DNA of 64,000 bases from contig JAWPGT010000004.1 in assembly GCA_034638255.1 (NCBI GenBank), forward strand, positions 372,001-436,000, read 5' to 3'. A program made the translations under genes and the position numbers. A model generated the notes under the pieces. That model made no database searches. It was given only the letters and a program-made list of their open reading frames with translations, and was not told where the DNA came from. Shown piece after piece: positions 1-16,200 of this stretch (position 1 is its first letter; each line of letters opens with the position of its first letter). The DNA comes from Coprinus comatus. Lineage: Eukaryota > Basidiomycota > Agaricomycetes > Agaricales > Agaricaceae.

Positions 1-551
1 ACTAAGCTCCATCCATTTCCTTGAATGTAGTTGACGCTTGCGCAAAGAACTCTTCGACCATGCCTCGTGAGAACTCTCCGTCGTCCTCATCATCGAGTTC
101 CAATATTTGTTGGAATATTTCCATGTCAATTGGCTCGCCATCCGCAGATTCCGGCTCCTAAAGATCGGCGAGCAGCAGGCAGCGTCATGGGAAGTCAGAG
201 CCATGGACTTACAGCTGATGCACCAGTGGTGCCACTCACTTTTGACTCCTCTGGCTCAGGCTTGGTAGGTTCTTTGGTATCCTTCGATGGGGTTGACTCT
301 TTGAGTTCAGGTTGCGGTGGAGGCTTTGCCTCTGGGGAAGGGGCTCTGATAGGTTCTTTCTCTGGGGTAGGACTCGAAGGTGACTTTATATCTCTCTGAG
401 GAGCGGGGGATCTGTGGGAGGTAGAGACTGAGGGTTGCGGCTGAGCGCTGCTTCTCTCGGACCTGGAAAAGGTAGGAGGAGGGCTCCGACGTCGTGGAGG
501 ATCATAGGCGGGAATGGGTACAGGCCTTGGACGTTCTGCGGTCGCAGGCAT
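1..551 (-). CDS. YPD1: Histidine phosphotransfer (HPt) protein, Ypd1/Mpr1 type, 3' end outside window
   Basis: Phosphorelay protein that passes phosphate from hybrid histidine kinases to response regulators (Ssk1/Skn7 type) in stress signalling. Exon 1 runs from the ATG at 551 to 213 (113 codons) and encodes a Pro/Ser/Lys/Glu-rich, probably disordered N-terminal extension. An intron lies at about 158-212 (GTAAGT..TAG). Exon 2 then gives the start of the HPt helix bundle: EPIDMEIFQQILELDDEDDG followed by EFS, MVEEFFAQA and TFKEMDG, which match the first helices of fungal Ypd1. The phosphorylated histidine (HxxKGSS) would lie beyond base 1, so it cannot be checked. The frame meets TAG at the very edge, with GT as the last two bases on this strand, so an intron donor is probably there. 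The long extension is absent from the compact yeast protein. Family call is firm; the start is the first ATG in frame with the disordered exon. Confidence 0.82.
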
Positions 552-846
552 AGGTGAGAGAGAATGGTGGTAGGAAGGAGAGAAAGGGCAGGCCTTTGAA
601 GGAAATAGAGATGACAGCGAACGAGGACTGATTATCAAAAGCGCTGCCGGTCCGTCTCCCTTACGGTCCTACCTCGGTTCCATCCGTGCGTGCAGTCACA
701 TTGTCACTCAATACGTCATTTCCCCACAGGCTCATGTGATCAGCGCTTCCCTACAAGTGGCATTTATGTGATCCTTTTGTCACGTCTAATCGACAGGGTC
801 CTACACACTCCCGGCATCGGCCTCCCTGCGCCAGGATCGCCGGCCG

Positions 847-2806
847 TCATATTATTCGCTTCTCACGCAATGCTGCAACATGCTCCGCTGAATATCCCAG
901 CCCCCCCAACACCTGCAATAGCACATGAGTATATCCCCAGTACATCTCCACAGGTTGCCACAAACCTCATCAGTATGTTCCGATAGCCACGGTGGTGGCC
1001 TCCGTACAGGCATTCGTTGCCCATTATAGGTTACTGCTGGCGCAACCAGCTTGATCTTGCCTGCTCTGGAATGCTGTCACCGCCCAAAAGCCACCCGTTA
1101 ATAATCAACCCCGCATCCCAGCGTTCGTATTACTCACATTCACTTCCACAGTCAACTGGCGCGCCTTCGCCTGCACAACCCTTCATCAGTCCTATTTTTT
1201 TTCTTGCACCGGACCCCGCTCACCTGTGGATGATCAAAGGTCTGTTGAATATTATTGATAGGTCCAAATGGCACCCTAAAGCCCCCCTGATGTCAGTGAC
1301 TCCCCAACAGTCGTACTGACTAAAAAAATACCCGAGCCCATTTAATTTTGTGACCCAATGGTTCCTGTCTTCTAGCATGAGTGTATCCGTAATGATTTGC
1401 ACTAATTCATCGCGGTTCTTGACTCGTAAATCATTGGTTAAAAACCTAGGGTCATCGCTTAGCGAAGGTCTCTCTAGAACCTTTTCAGCCAAGAGTTTGA
1501 ACTGTACACCCAAATAATTTAGTCAAAAATGATCAGGATAATCAGTTGTTCTCCAACTTGAAAGCTGGAGCATACCTGTTTATTATTACCAGCGCCTATC
1601 ATTAGGAACCCATTCTTACAAGCGAAAACCTGATATGGGACAATGGATGGATGAGCCGTGCCATGGCGTGAAGCTTCTTGCCCCGCAATCAAGTAATTTG
1701 ACCCAATGTTCGCGAGCCCTGCTACCTTTTATCATAACCCCAGATCAACAAAGAATAGTATTTTGGGGTAGCCAAACAAGCATACCTGACTCTCAAATAG
1801 GTTGCAATCGATCCACGCACCCTTTCCAGTTTGCTGGCGTGATAAAAGAGCTGCCATAATCGCCCCGTGGGCATAGAGTCCTGTTGCAATATCTGTAGCT
1901 GCTACACCTACTTTGCAAGGAGGGCGGTCCGGGTCCCCCGTGCTGGTGATTTAGCCGAAAATCAGCTAATTCTGAAATCTCTTTCACACTCAGGAAAGAA
2001 AAAACCCACATATGCATGAGCCCTGCTTCGGCCTCAATGATAACGTCATATCCTGCAGCCTCTCGGTACGGCCCCGTCTGTCCATAACCTACGGTGCAAC
2101 ATATTCATCACTCCACCAAAACAAACTCTTAACAAAGTACCTGTAATAGATGCGTATATTAACCTGTCATTGATTTTCTTGCAATCTTCCCATCCAAGGC
2201 CCATGGTCGCCAGCTTTCCGCTGACAAAGTTTTCGACAAGGACATCAGAACGTTCAATCAGCTTTCGAATAATTTCTAAGCCTTCGGGGTCTTTAAAGTT
2301 CACAGTGATTGAGCGTTTGTTGCGATTCACCGCAAGGAAGTAGGCAGATTCGGGTGGGAGATGACTCGATTGAGCAGGAGCACCGTCCATGATAGGAGCA
2401 GAAGGTGGATGCCATGAGCCTAGGAACGATTTAGCATTTCCTTATTACCAGATGCAGGAAACCTACGGGTATCATCTCCTCGAGTGACTTCTTCAACTTT
2501 AATGACATCAGCCCCCAGGTCCGCAAGTAGCATTGTCGCAGTAGGTCCGGCCAAGACACGTGTTAGATCCAGAATTTTAATGCCTTGCAAAGGCGGTCGC
2601 ATGCCAGCACCATACGGAAATGTATTTGGGGATGATGACTGAGAACTCCCAGTTTGATATCCTTTGGCGTGTTGTCTTGTCGAGGACCAAATACTGGGAA
2701 TTGTAGGTACTACGCGCCGAGAAACAACCACCAAGGTGCTGACTCTTGTTGTGGCCCCTGTAAGAACAAACATGAGTGAAATGACCCCGATGGAGGATAT
2801 GGTCAA
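847..2806 (-). CDS. Class III CoA-transferase (CaiB/BaiF), SUGCT/itaconate CoA-transferase-like, probably mitochondrial
   Basis: Family III CoA-transferases move CoA between carboxylic acids, for example succinyl-CoA to glutarate (human SUGCT) or itaconate (fungal IctA type). Spliced exons read in order: [86 protein letters not shown], then [20 protein letters not shown] and [11 protein letters not shown], and near the C-terminus [31 protein letters not shown] and [11 protein letters not shown], ending [10 protein letters not shown] before TGA at 847-849. The Asp of the ATDIATG segment fits the position of the family's catalytic carboxylate. Before the domain is an Arg/Ser/Thr-rich, acid-free stretch ([15 protein letters not shown]) that looks like a mitochondrial presequence; the start could be 2806 or the ATG at 2773. 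At least seven introns, with weak donors in places. Substrate cannot be told from sequence alone. Confidence 0.85.
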
Positions 2807-2991
2807 TAATCTACAGGTCGTGGTAAATAATTAGGACCTCCAAGTCACAAAGGTCCGGGTTCTCTCAACACCGGTCATCATTGTAGCCTTGTGTCAATAT
2901 TTCGAGCCGACTTCAAACCTCAAGAAAAAGAAAATGGTATAATTGATATAATCCGGGTATGTAACTGTATATAATGCTGATCATAAGGCTA

Positions 2992-3611
2992 CTAATTTAC
3001 TGGTGCGCGCTGTGGCGGCTCAAGAAGATTCCAGATTCGGTTCATGTTGGCGTGCAGTCTAGCAAGCCTCGCGGCGGCCTCGTTCATTTTATGTGCCTTT
3101 CGTGATGTATTCTCAGCAGAGCCAGAGATTTCTTTCGCGTCCTTGATAGCCATTCTTTCAGCCTTAATGCAATATTCATGGTATCGAAACATTTCGGGGC
3201 CCCATTTCCGCATAACTGCCATGAGATCATAGTCCTGAGTGATATCATGAATTATCCTCACGGTATTCATTGAAGTGATTAATTCCTCACCATGGCCACT
3301 ATGTCCGCTTCAATATACGGAATCCATCCAGACATATCGCCACCGTCTTCGGGATAATCGGGTAATGCAAATTGCGGGCCATACATTAATGATCGTACAA
3401 CAGTCGGTAAGGCACCCTCAGGGTCAATCCGGTCAATGCGCTTGACTTCAACGTTGGAAGTCGTTCTTTCCTCGTCATGTAAAACCGCAGAAGCCCCCTC
3501 CGAGCCAGTCGTAGACAATGATGGACTTATGGATGGTTCAGAATAATCATTCAACACAGTGGCCATCCAAGATGAACGCTTTGGGACGATGATGATTTCC
3601 CGCTCTTCCAT
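2992..3611 (-). CDS. Small two-exon protein of unknown function
   Basis: I do not recognise this gene. Exon 1 starts MEEREIIIVPKRSSWMATVL at 3611 and runs to a clean GTGAGG donor after ..EADIVAM. A 56-nt intron ending CACTCAG is followed in phase by DYDLMAVMRKWGPEMFRYHE, giving a protein of about 185 residues. The N-terminal half is Ser/Thr-rich and acidic, the middle has a Pro/Gly segment (GPQFALPDYPEDGGDMSGW), and the C-terminal half is charged and helical (IKAERMAIKDAKE, MNEAAARLARLHANMNRIW) with Ala/Lys heptad character. No signal peptide, membrane segment or metal site is visible. An AG/ATG arrangement just upstream suggests an intron in the 5' leader. It shares orientation with the CoA-transferase 185 bp downstream, but nothing links them functionally. 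Confidence 0.6.
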
Positions 3612-4686
3612 TTCGCTAGTATTGAGCTACCTGTCAGTACACGTTGCATGGAAAGATGTTGTTGCTTACTACTTCATAATCGTCAATATATGTTCTTATT
3701 AATGATTCATATTCTGTCCTTTATATATACGTCCAAGTCTTGAGGCGTTTGCTGGATGCCACAAGGTTTCCTGCACTACTGGCTGAAAATATCATGACTT
3801 TATGTCCGGGGAATTCTCCAGGCCCATTTGGATATGTTTTCTTGAACCTTATCTGACCGCTATTACAACCTTCGGTGTTCGTCTGTGGCACCAGAGCCCA
3901 TAAACGTAGTGGCGCTAATACACCTGATCAACATTGAACAACACCAAGACCCCTGTGAAGCAGCTGTGATCAATTGTGATCACAAATTTTCAGGGTTTAT
4001 ATTTCACGACTTTGATATAACTTCTCAACTTGCAGGAATGTGGAATGTACAACAAAATACCAATACATCGGAACACACTTGCGAGATATGGACACAAACA
4101 AGCCGAAAATAGAAGATACCCAAAGACAAATTAACTCGTGGCATGATGGCTAGCGTCTCGCGACCCCAGGAGACTCCCACAGCAGCCCACCAGAAACATT
4201 TTTAGAGTCCTTGTATCATCGTATCACCTATTGAAATCCCCAGTTAGAATTCGGGGGTTGTGACGAAAAGGGAATTGTGGTTATTAAACCACACTTATAC
4301 TCACCGCTGAGGTTCTTTTGGAAGAATCACCGCCTAACATATCAACCATCCGAACTGCAGTCGGCTGAGCCTTTGTTTCATCTTCCAATAACGGGGAGTA
4401 CAACAGCGTGGTGAGGGTCTCCACAGCGCTTGCGAAGTATGAAGAAGATGATCGCAACATGGTCAGCTATGGTGGTCCGAGAGTATCAGTGAGTGCTGAA
4501 CTCATGTGTTATAGCCTAAATTTTGAGACTTTCGAGATGTTTCTGCATAATCATAGACAAGTTTTATTTACAACACAGAGGAGGTTACAACTTAGGGGTA
4601 TGTACCCCACATGACGTCATTTTGATTGTTTAGAAGGTTTTGTAGAGGATTTCCTTTTCACATCATCTTGACTGATCGTGGCCTAA
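3612..4686. other. Intergenic region between divergent genes (about 1.1 kb)
   Basis: AT-rich spacer between the unknown minus-strand gene (starts 3611) and the plus-strand dehydrogenase (starts 4687). Two open stretches on the plus strand (3885-4112, 4408-4614) have no recognisable domain, unusual composition for this genome and no splice partners. I see no tRNA, repeat array or clear TATA box. It most likely holds two promoters. Confidence 0.5.
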
Positions 4687-5773
4687 ATGTCCAAGACCGC
4701 TTTGATCACAGGTGCATCTTCTGGTACGTAGCTATATTCAGAATCCCATTTATGATTGTTCCAGACCGTTCGTAGGTATCGGCCGTGCGACAGCAATGGC
4801 ATTGTCCAAAACAGGTTGGAACGTCGTTTTGGTTGCGCGAAGGGTAGATCAGCTCAAGGAAACCGCGAATCTATGTACTGGTCCCACACTTATATTAAAT
4901 GGTGATATAACCGATGAGACCTTTGTATTAAAATCATTCCAAGACACCGTTGCAACTTTTGGTAAGTACTCGTTTTCATTTTTTCAAGGTGTCCTTGTAT
5001 TCAATAATAAACAGGACGCCTGGATCTCCTTTTTAACGTAAGAAAACCACCCCCAAAAAGTTGTAGACAATGTGAATGTGGCTACCATACAGAATGCGGG
5101 TATTGTGTCCCCTCAAACACCTATTGATCGCCTATCTCTGGATACATTCCGTCAAGCACTTGACGTCAATGTAGTTGGTGCTTTTTTGTGTACAAGAGAA
5201 GCTTTCAAGGTCTTCAAAGACCAGACACCTGTTGGTGGTATGTATTCGAGTGCTGATTCGCCAAACCTGCTTTTTCAACGACCTGCCGCAGGTCGCATCA
5301 TCAACAATGGATCACTGTCTGCACATGTGCCCAGGCCTCACACAGCTCCCTATGCAACATCAAAACACGCCATGACGGGTCTTACGAAGAGTACGGCATT
5401 AGATGGTCGACAATACAACATTACCTGCACACAGATTGATATCGGTCGGTTGAACCTCCCAGACTTCTTCCTGATCTTGATTTTTATTTTTATTTTTATT
5501 TTTATTTTTATTTTCAAGGAAATGCGAACAGTGCATTAACAAATACCTTCGATTCCGGAACCCTGCAAGCAGATGGCCGCATAATTTCAGAGCCTTGCAT
5601 GGATGTCCAACATGTGGCCGATACCATTGTTCACATTGCGGGGCTTCCCAACGAAGTCACGATGCTCGAAGTCAACATCATGTAAGCAATTCACCAGACT
5701 GCGTCAGCTGGTACTGAATAGTATTGGTCGTCTTTTTAGGGCCACGGGAATGCCGTTCATTGGAAGAGGGTAA
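4687..5773 (+). CDS. Short-chain dehydrogenase/reductase (SDR), classical type
   Basis: NAD(P)-dependent oxidoreductase with Rossmann fold. Seven exons were reconstructed: 4687-4723, 4776-4961, 5015-5037, 5093-5237, 5292-5444, 5519-5681 and 5740-5773. The spliced protein starts [20 protein letters not shown], showing the cofactor motif TGxxxGIG split by intron 1. Then come LILNGDIT (Asp contacting adenine), the NAG motif ([10 protein letters not shown]), [20 protein letters not shown] with catalytic Ser and the YxxxK pair, and a short C-terminus GMPFIGRG before TAA. Length is about 240 residues, normal for classical SDRs. Exon 3 is only 23 nt. Intron 5 carries a TTTTTA repeat. There is no targeting signal. 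Resembles 3-oxoacyl-ACP-reductase-like fungal SDRs; substrate unknown. Confidence 0.88.
5481..5510 (+). repeat. Intronic (TTTTTA)5 hexanucleotide microsatellite
   Basis: Five perfect TTTTTA copies within intron 5 of the dehydrogenase gene, followed directly by the acceptor TTTTCAAG. The repeat forms the pyrimidine-rich tract just before the splice acceptor, so copy number changes would alter the distance to the 3' splice site. Confidence 0.9.
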
Positions 5774-5894
5774 TTTTCACAAAGTTTGCATTGAATACAT
5801 TAGGAAAAATTGACTTATGGTTATACAAAATATAAAAGTGGAAAAGGAAATCAGTCAGACAACGTACAATATAATGTCGTGGTGGTTGTAACGA

Positions 5895-9828
<3,934 letters not shown>

Positions 9829-10053
9829 GAAACTGAATGTTAGAGTGAAGAGAGACTAGTGAAGGTGTGTTAGTGTTGTAAGCTAATAACTGCGTCGGTG
9901 GCTGTGCAAACCACCTCTATATATCACACTCTGACTTCATTTCGCTTCTCAGAATCAAGCACAGTCACTGTTATGGATTTATTCATACAAACATTTATTA
10001 AATATTACAAGCACACTAATATTCATATTGGTCTGTCAATATACCCCTCCGTT

Positions 10054-11592
10054 TCATGCTACGTCAGGAATTTCTAATTTTGCAGCACGAGCAACATTTA
10101 TGGTATTCTGCGCCTGAACAGTCACAACGTTAACAATATATTTGGTCTTCCCAATTAGATCGCCTCGTGAAGTGAAACGAACCTGCTTAAGCATAGGTGC
10201 ATCAATCATCTCTCCTTCTAGACCAACCGCTCCCTTCTCAGCTCCATGTGCCAGTTTCATTTGATGCAGGATGTTTGCTGCACGGAGAATTTCTATGTAC
10301 AATGTGAATACCCATTTGATAATTTTCCCAACAGCATCCAAAAATTACCTTGCTGAGTAGGAACAAATGTCGACTGAATAATTGCGATCTGCGTTGGGTG
10401 TATAGCTTGCTGGACGGATAATGTAAATCGAGAGTGGTAGGATAAATTCTTAAGTGGTACCAACTTTTCCAGTAAAGCCAAGTTGTCTCCCATCTATGCA
10501 TTCATCTTCCAAAACCTTCAGGTCTTTGTAATGCACACACACCTGGGATATGTTTTAAATCACCCAATTTAGAATGGACGCAGGGCACATACCATATCAA
10601 TGGCCTCCAAGCCAAAGGCTTTAGCAGTAATGACAATATTTGAACGAGTAAACAGCAACTCTTGTTTTGACGAAGTTCGAATAATACCCGTATCTGCACA
10701 ATCTGACAAGACATGTTCACTGTTAGTATGTCTATGTTGTATAGGAAAGCTTTAATTTACAGTCCTCCGCTGCAAACTAAACAAAAAACATCTCTATTAA
10801 TCAGGCAACATACTACAAAAATGGGACGTACGAGCAATGCACCCAATTTTCCACCCATGCGTTCACCAGATTTTGGCTTCCAACCAGCAATTTTCCCCAA
10901 ATTCCACATTCCTTTTGCACTTTCAATACTTGGAATGATATTTAAAGGGACTTCCTTCTCCGTCTTTGCATATATTTCGTATACGATCTCAGAAACATAA
11001 TCAAGATCCTCTGAGGAATGTATTTTTGGCAGAATTAAACTTGTCACATTGGGAAGAGATACCTATAAAGATGCGTATGTCCATTGTTGACTCAGTTCGA
11101 GTAGATCCTACATTCGAATAAGGGTAAAGGGAACTCACTATTGCTTTCATATCGCTTTCAAAGAACGGCGTACTGATATCATTGACTCGAACACCAATTC
11201 TATCATAATTATCTATTGGGCCCTTCTATATTAACGTAAAGCTTAAGCACAAGCGACGTTCAAAGACGTTGCAAAGATATATGAAGACGGACGGTTAGAA
11301 ATTCTTCAAGCCTCGTTCTCGCGTTTCTCTTGTCTGTCGGGTTTGGCGACACGCTGTCCTCCAAGTCGTATATAAAGACATCTGACTGTGAAGTTTTTGA
11401 CTTCTCTAGCATTCTGTCCGAGGATGAAGGGACATAGAGGTAAGAACGTCGGAGTGGAATGGGTTTGGAACTTGGTGGTACATTTGTGGTTAGTCCACGG
11501 GTTGTTGCCCTCTTGTAGGCTGCACTCGAGAAACCTGCTAATATGAGGGAATCAAGGCCGTGGCCTGAGCACGCACGGGAAACTGAAAGCAT
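10054..11592 (-). CDS. Citramalyl-CoA/citrate lyase beta-like protein (CLYBL), HpcH/HpaI family, probably mitochondrial
   Basis: CitE-like lyases cleave citramalyl-CoA to acetyl-CoA and pyruvate, or act as malate/beta-methylmalate synthase. The start MLSVSRACSGHGLDSLIL at 11592 leads into an Arg/Ser/Thr-rich presequence-like region ending before RRSYLYVPSSSDRMLEKS. The TIM-barrel core shows DVFIYDLEDSVSPNPTDKRN (Mg-binding acidic motif), TSLILPKIHSSEDLDYV, LNIIPSIESAKGMWNL (catalytic Glu region), FAAEDYCADTGI, NIVITAKAFGLEAIDMV, LGFTGK, AIHPTQIAIIQSTF, and the CLYBL-type tail GEMIDAPMLKQ joined by splicing to AQNTINVARA. These last segments closely resemble human CLYBL (MIDMPLLKQAQNT). Several short introns. 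It lies in the same orientation as the CoA-transferase at 847-2806, with PRP2 and two other genes between them. Confidence 0.87.
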
Positions 11593-11866
11593 TAGAATGG
11601 TGGGAGACTATGTTGTGAATTATATAGGGTTTGTTTTGATGCCGCGAACCAATTTTGTTTAGAGAGAATGACGTATAGACATATGGTGTGTATTTGATTG
11701 AAATGTGAGAAACAGAGTAAAAATCAAATATATGGTGAAGGAAAAGATAGTATGTGTGTTGAAGGTTGAAAAAAATAAAAACAGAATTGAATAGGAAGTG
11801 TGAGTATAGCATCAACCATTAGTGCAAGAAATCCAATCTAACAATGAGAAACGCCGATTACTCCAA

Positions 11867-13235
11867 CTAGTCTGGATACGCAAGCTCAAGAGCTGAAAGA
11901 TTCATAACATTCTCAACATCATCGTCCACTCCATCCTTCGGCAGTAGCATTTCTAATATTTCAAGGATATCAACTTCGTCTGTTAGTGTGACATCCATCG
12001 TGTAGTCAGTTGGCGCGCCCTGGCTTGTATCTGGTAGCTGAGAAGTATTTAATACTGCTTGAGATGTTGTAGGTGCCAATGCGCCAGAGGATGAGGTTGT
12101 TATACCCACATGGCCTGCTTTATTTGATCCTGAATCTGGATGGTGTTCCTGGGGCACCTCACCCGATGATACTGTAAGATCAGTAGTAGATGGAACAGCA
12201 TCAACATTGGATAAAGACTTTGAACGCCGCGAAGGCGAGCTCTCAACGCGTATACCTCGTGTGCTGCGACTGGAAACCAACTCTGGTTGTTTGGAATCCC
12301 AGTGAATAGTGTGATCGAGCGGAGAAGCGGTTACCTCTCCCAGCGTGGTTATTGCATTACCCGTTCGTGCCAATTTATTGGGGCAATATTTTGCAGGAGA
12401 TGGTTTAGCAGTGGCGGTTCTGACCTTTTGGGCCCGTTTAAAGAAAGCTGGGGTAAGAAGAGGTGGCAAAGGCGAGTTTAAGTCATATTTCACCATTTGT
12501 GTTTTCTGGTATGATTCTTGCGTCTGATGGTATAAGAAAGGGTGAGCTCGTGCTCTTGGTGGCGCTGGGTCGGTCGTTTTTCCATTGCGTAATACTTCGT
12601 TATAAACCTGTTGTGCAGAAAATGACGAAGGAGGTTCGTTGTCTTTGTCGCCATGGCTTTCCGGGGGTGTTGAGGCCGATGTTACATTCGTTTGCTCTGG
12701 CGACAGTGGCAAACTTGCTCCTGTGTTGCCTCTTGTGAGAGTTTGTAGAATCGGACTGAATTCTGTGTCGCCAGCGCCAGTGTCTTCCTCTTGTTCATCG
12801 GAGGAGGTCAAGAGGCAGACGACATCTGGCGCAGTAGTTTGTAGGTGTGGCGTTGAATTTTTTCTCGGGGGCCTAGTCTTAGGTTCAGGATCGGAGCAAA
12901 GGTCGATTATCTCGGATGATATTCGTTTACATTTCTTCCTGGGCCGAGAACTGTGATGGTCGCTAGAGTCGGATAGTTCAATAACCGAGGAAGCTGACCA
13001 GAAGGTCAAGACAACTCCAGGCAGACAGACACAAGATGGTCACCTCTGGCTACAGAATTGCGGGATGACTTTAACCTGCGTCTTTTTCTTTTCTTCGGAG
13101 GACCATTTTGAGAGGCGGATGGAGTGGAGACTAGAGGAAGTGAATATATGCGGATAAATGGGGAAGAAAGGAGATACCTTGGCTGAGGAAGGTGGCTAGG
13201 GATGGAAGCCCATCGCTGTCGGAATCAGTGTGCAT
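11867..13235 (-). CDS. Disordered nuclear-type protein with tandem SUMO-interaction-like motifs
   Basis: No known family recognised. Reconstructed exons: MHTDSDSDGLPSLATFLSQ (ATG at 13233-13235); a second exon with a strong basic nuclear-localisation-like segment PPKKRKRRRLKSSR; then a long exon that begins SSVIELSDSSD. Within the first 80 residues of that exon are three hydrophobic-acidic motifs of SUMO-interaction type: VIELSDSSD, EIIDLCSDPE and VVCLLTSSDE. The remainder is Ser/Thr/Pro-rich with no globular fold visible, plus two local motifs (FLYHQTQESYQKTQMVKYDL; a C-terminal acidic-hydrophobic segment DEVDILEILEMLLPKDG). Length about 420 residues. The start lies only 26 bp from the divergent DUG2 start codon. 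Function not assigned; a SUMO-binding nuclear adaptor is inference. Confidence 0.68.
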
Positions 13236-13261
13236 GCTGTCACGCTTTTCGCTTAGATTCT

Positions 13262-16200
13262 ATGCCTTCCCTGCCCAATCGTATGTTCCGTCTCTTTCCA
13301 ATCCTCCAGTTCTCTGATGAGACCAGCTTCCCTGGGTCGCAATCTCCAGGCTACTGCTACCCAGCCCCTTCTGCTCCATTCCCTCCATGAGCACAACAGC
13401 TCCGTCCTCAGTTTGGCAGCTAACGATCACTACATATTCTCCGGTAGCCAGAACCGCGTCATCCTTGTAATGTCCCTTGATGAACATCGTGCGCTCGCGT
13501 GTTGATCTTGCATAGGTCTGGGACAAGAAGACCTTTGTGCTGAAGAGTACTCTCCGTGGCCATACGGGCAGCGTTCTCGCACTCGAGTATGCCAAGGACA
13601 AACAGTGGTTATTCAGCTCCGGCGGTATGCGTCTAAGCTATTGACATTCCCTACATCTAATATCGCACACAGGTGATAGTACAATACGAGTATGTACTGT
13701 AGTTGCATCTTGAACAGAGAAAACACACAATTAACACTGCAGGTCTGGTGTACCGGGACTCTGACTCCATTGTATGTCATAGATCCATACTTGGAACATT
13801 GCTCTGGAGATCTCTACTCCCTCGCCTGGTCACCCAGTCTCCAGACTATCTTCGTTGGTTGCAAAAATACCTCACTGCAATGGTTCAACTTCAGTCACCA
13901 ATTTGCTTCTTCCGGCGCTTCTTCGCCACCAGAGACTCAACAATGCAGCACATCCCCAGGTCTTGGAGGGACTCTCCGAAAGGCCCACAAATTCTTCGAT
14001 AGCTACCCACAATCCCAACGCAGACCAGCGGATACGAACGCCCGCAATGGCTTGTCTTCTTTTAGAGGAAGAGACAGCCCAGACTCAGATCAATACTCAG
14101 ATATTCCGCAACCACGGGCATATTTCAGTATTACTGCTTCAAATATAATCGACTCCGCACACTGGGGCTACATTTACTGTATGACCATCCTCGACGACGA
14201 GAATGGCGTACGTCTTGCGACAGGCAGCGGGGACGAATATGTTAAAGTATGTACTATGACCCTCAACATGATACATGTTCTAAATTCCTTGCCCTCAGTT
14301 CTGGGACTGCACTGGAGGCCATGCTCCTACTTTGGTCCATGAATTCAACTGCGGCCATGGTGCAGTTCTGGCCCTTGCTTCTTCGAGAGGAGATACAATT
14401 GCTGCAGGGTGTCAAGATGGTTACGTTAAAATTCTAGATCTCGAAACTAAAACTTCTGTGCGGACCATCATTGTTCAAGAGGCACGAATCCTATTTTTGT
14501 ATCCGGTCTGTATGCTCAAAACTTGCAGGGTGTTGACATTTTATCCTTGTGCTTTTTGAGGGGCGATCTTTTCACCTGTTCGGCAGACGGATATGTGAAG
14601 GTGTGATCATTTTCTAACATAACTCACTATACTTTCAACTAATAGCACAATAGCGTTGGTCAGCTTCTTTCGATTGTACAGCATCATGGCAAGCACATCG
14701 CGGGGTCTTGTTATCTTCATTCGTAACATATCGAAACACTACTACTAAGAACACTATTTGCCTTCTCACTGGAGGGAGTGATGACAACATCAAAGTAGGC
14801 CATGTGCCCTTAGTATCCACAAAGAATCTGTATCTCTGACGTATATATATATGCAGGTTTGGCAGATGAGGCCCATTGAAATACCCCATAATTACGTTGT
14901 TGACTCTGATTTTCCAACTGTAGCGGATTCAACTCTCGGTAATACTGTTTTTGGCACTATTCATTACCAAGTTGAATAATTCGAACACACAGATACCATG
15001 GTATATGCATTATCAAAGTTTGTCTCAATACCTAGCGTAAGCTCGCAGCTGGAACATAGTGAAGATTGCCGGCAGGCAGCGATCTGGCTCAAGAAATGCC
15101 TAGCACAACTGGGGGCCCAAGCTAGTCTTGTAGGTATTATCGGTACATATTTACAGCATAAAACCTACCCCCTATCAGCTCCCCACAGGTGAAGGTAATA
15201 GCCCCATCGTTTTGGGTACTTTTGAAGGAACTAAGGGTACCAAACCCCGTCCTCGCATTCTCTTCTACGGGTGAGCGATTAATTAAAGTATTAAAACTAG
15301 CAATTCATTTAAGCACTCATTGTAGCCATTATGATATCATTCCTGCACCCTCTGAAGGCTGGGGCTCAGACCCGTTCATAGTAACCGGGCAGAATGGTTA
15401 TCTTTATGGCCGCGGAGTCACTGATAACAAAGGACCCATAATTGCTGTTGCTTGTGCAGCAGCTGATTTACTTTCCCGAAGAGCTTTAGATGTTGACCTT
15501 GTGTTTTTAATCGAGGGAGAAGAGGAAATTGGAAGCCCTAGGTTTGGCGAAACCGTTCGAAAATATAAAGACGAGATTGATCACATCGACGAGATTCTCG
15601 TTAGGTATATATCCTTTCATAATTCAATCCGGGTCGTATTGACACAAACATTTCCAAAGTAACTCCTCGTGGATTGCAGAAGACAGGGCATGTCTTACCT
15701 ATGGTTTAAGAGGCGTCGTCCACTGCACCCTTTCGGTATTAACATCGACATCCTTCTGAAGGGCAAGAGTTGATATCTTATTAGATCTCCAACGAAATGC
15801 CGGACTTACATTCCGGTATAGAAGGTGGTGCTGTCGCAGAGCCTATGGTTGATATGTGAGCAATCCTCTTGGGATTCAATGCTTATTCTGATCATAAAAT
15901 ATTTGAAGGGTTAAACTACTCGCAACGCTCGTTGATCAGAAAGGACACGTGCAGATACCTAGATTTTGTAAATATATGTTCCAATTTTTTTTTTCCTGCA
16001 GCATCACTGAATCCATACCATAGATGATTGTGTTAGAGAAACTACAGAGGAAGAGGAGGCACTATATAAAGTTCTGGCTGAAGTTACTCAAAAACCTGCT
16101 TCGTTATTACGATCTCGCTGGAGAGAACCGTCACTTACCATGCATAATATCGAAATTAGTGGTCCAAAAAGTAAGGAATCGTCTATCTTCTCGTAGGAAC

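Noticed and set aside
3885..4614. Open reading frames on the plus strand in the 3.6-4.7 kb gap
   Set aside because: No domain, no splice partners, and composition unlike neighbouring genes; treated as intergenic.
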